Part shown: positions 5,072 to 5,159 of the stretch, one piece after another
Position numbering within the stretch: position 1 is the first letter of the stretch
Layout: every line of letters begins with the position of its first letter
Assembly (NCBI GenBank): GCA_003661385.1
Contig: QMWA01000132.1
Span: 1 to 5,159 of the forward strand
DNA: 5,159 nucleotides
Reading direction: 5' to 3'
DNA from: Thermoproteota archaeon
GTDB lineage: Archaea > Korarchaeota > Korarchaeia > B14-G2
Notes under the pieces: generated by a model
Told to the model about the DNA's origin: nothing
Database searches by the model: none
Seen by the model: only the letters and a program-made list of their open reading frames with translations
Program-made: the position numbers and the translations under genes

Positions 5072-5159
5072 ACTGCCACCAGCAAGACCCCCAGGGCAAG
5101 CTGCTTAATAGGGATTCGTGGAACAAGCTGAAACAGGGTGGAACAGCAGGTAAGAAAGG
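5068..5159 (-). CDS. C-terminal end of an upstream membrane protein, cut by the window
   Basis: From 5157 to the TGA at 5070-5068 the frame is open for 29 codons. It reads FLTCCSTLFQLVPRIPIKQ followed by the hydrophobic stretch LALGVLLVAV at the very C-terminus. It has no stop and sits exactly four bases (TTGA) into the start of the next gene, as expected of translationally coupled neighbours. The hydrophobic tail suggests a membrane segment or tail anchor, but the piece is too short to name. It could instead be a chance open frame. Confidence 0.45.
   Translation of the reverse strand, partial: FLTCCSTLFQLVPRIPIKQLALGVLLVAV

Larger units (their letters stand above)
1..5159. repeat. Highly iterated palindrome AGCT, including eight AGCTAGCT octamers
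   Basis: By hand count AGCT occurs about 140 times, roughly once per 37 bases, where equal base use predicts about 20. AGCTAGCT occurs eight times (near 414, 1733, 2553, 2670, 2943, 3087, 3287 and 4722), where chance predicts about 0.1. Other balanced palindromes such as GATC and ACGT appear only about eight times each. The motif is found in intact genes, pseudogenes and intergenic DNA alike. Confidence 0.85.

Noticed and set aside
5118-5145. GTGGAACA direct repeat spaced 20 bp, suggestive of a CRISPR edge
   Set aside because: Only 8 bases are shared, just two copies are seen, and the stretch reads as the open tail of a protein.
5100-5159. T-arm-like string GTTCCACGAATCCC on the minus strand
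   Set aside because: The T-loop pattern is wrong and no acceptor, D or anticodon arm can be built around it.

Overview
The window looks like thermophilic-type archaeal DNA, most likely from the TACK side, though I cannot place it further. Four signs point to archaea: a textbook box C/D guide RNA, TATA boxes placed about 25 bases before start codons (leaderless transcription), TTG starts, and an E1-like sulfur-carrier adenylyltransferase of the kind archaea carry. Base composition is close to balanced, and the tetramer AGCT is extraordinarily common on every scale.

Layout. Minus strand, reading right to left: the tail of a membrane protein (5159-5068); a small signal-peptide protein (5071-4769) broken by a 13-bp tandem duplication and a later one-base frameshift; and a 60-residue helical protein (4687-4505). 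These meet head-on with the plus-strand pair of an intact ThiF/MoeB/HesA-family E1-like gene (3563-4306) and a box C/D sRNA (4332-4389) with its own TATA box inside the E1 gene's stop codon. To the left, all on the minus strand, are a degenerate coding remnant (3490-about 3160), a secreted S-layer-like protein whose frame continues through four stop codons (3155-2475, extended to 2073), an MFS transporter split by two frameshifts (1998-783), and an intact iron-sulfur protein related to epoxyqueuosine reductase that runs off the left edge (750-1).

The two conserved soluble proteins are undamaged over about 1.5 kb. The membrane and secreted genes carry at least nine lesions: in-frame stops, one-base losses and a tandem duplication. 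This uneven pattern suggests real gene decay of surface and transport functions more than uniform sequencing error, but the frameshifts all look like one missing base, so assembly error must be excluded first. No mobile element, CRISPR array or tRNA was found. The best candidates for something new are the AGCT-iterated sequence and the sRNA, whose second guide can pair with the 16S rRNA decoding centre.
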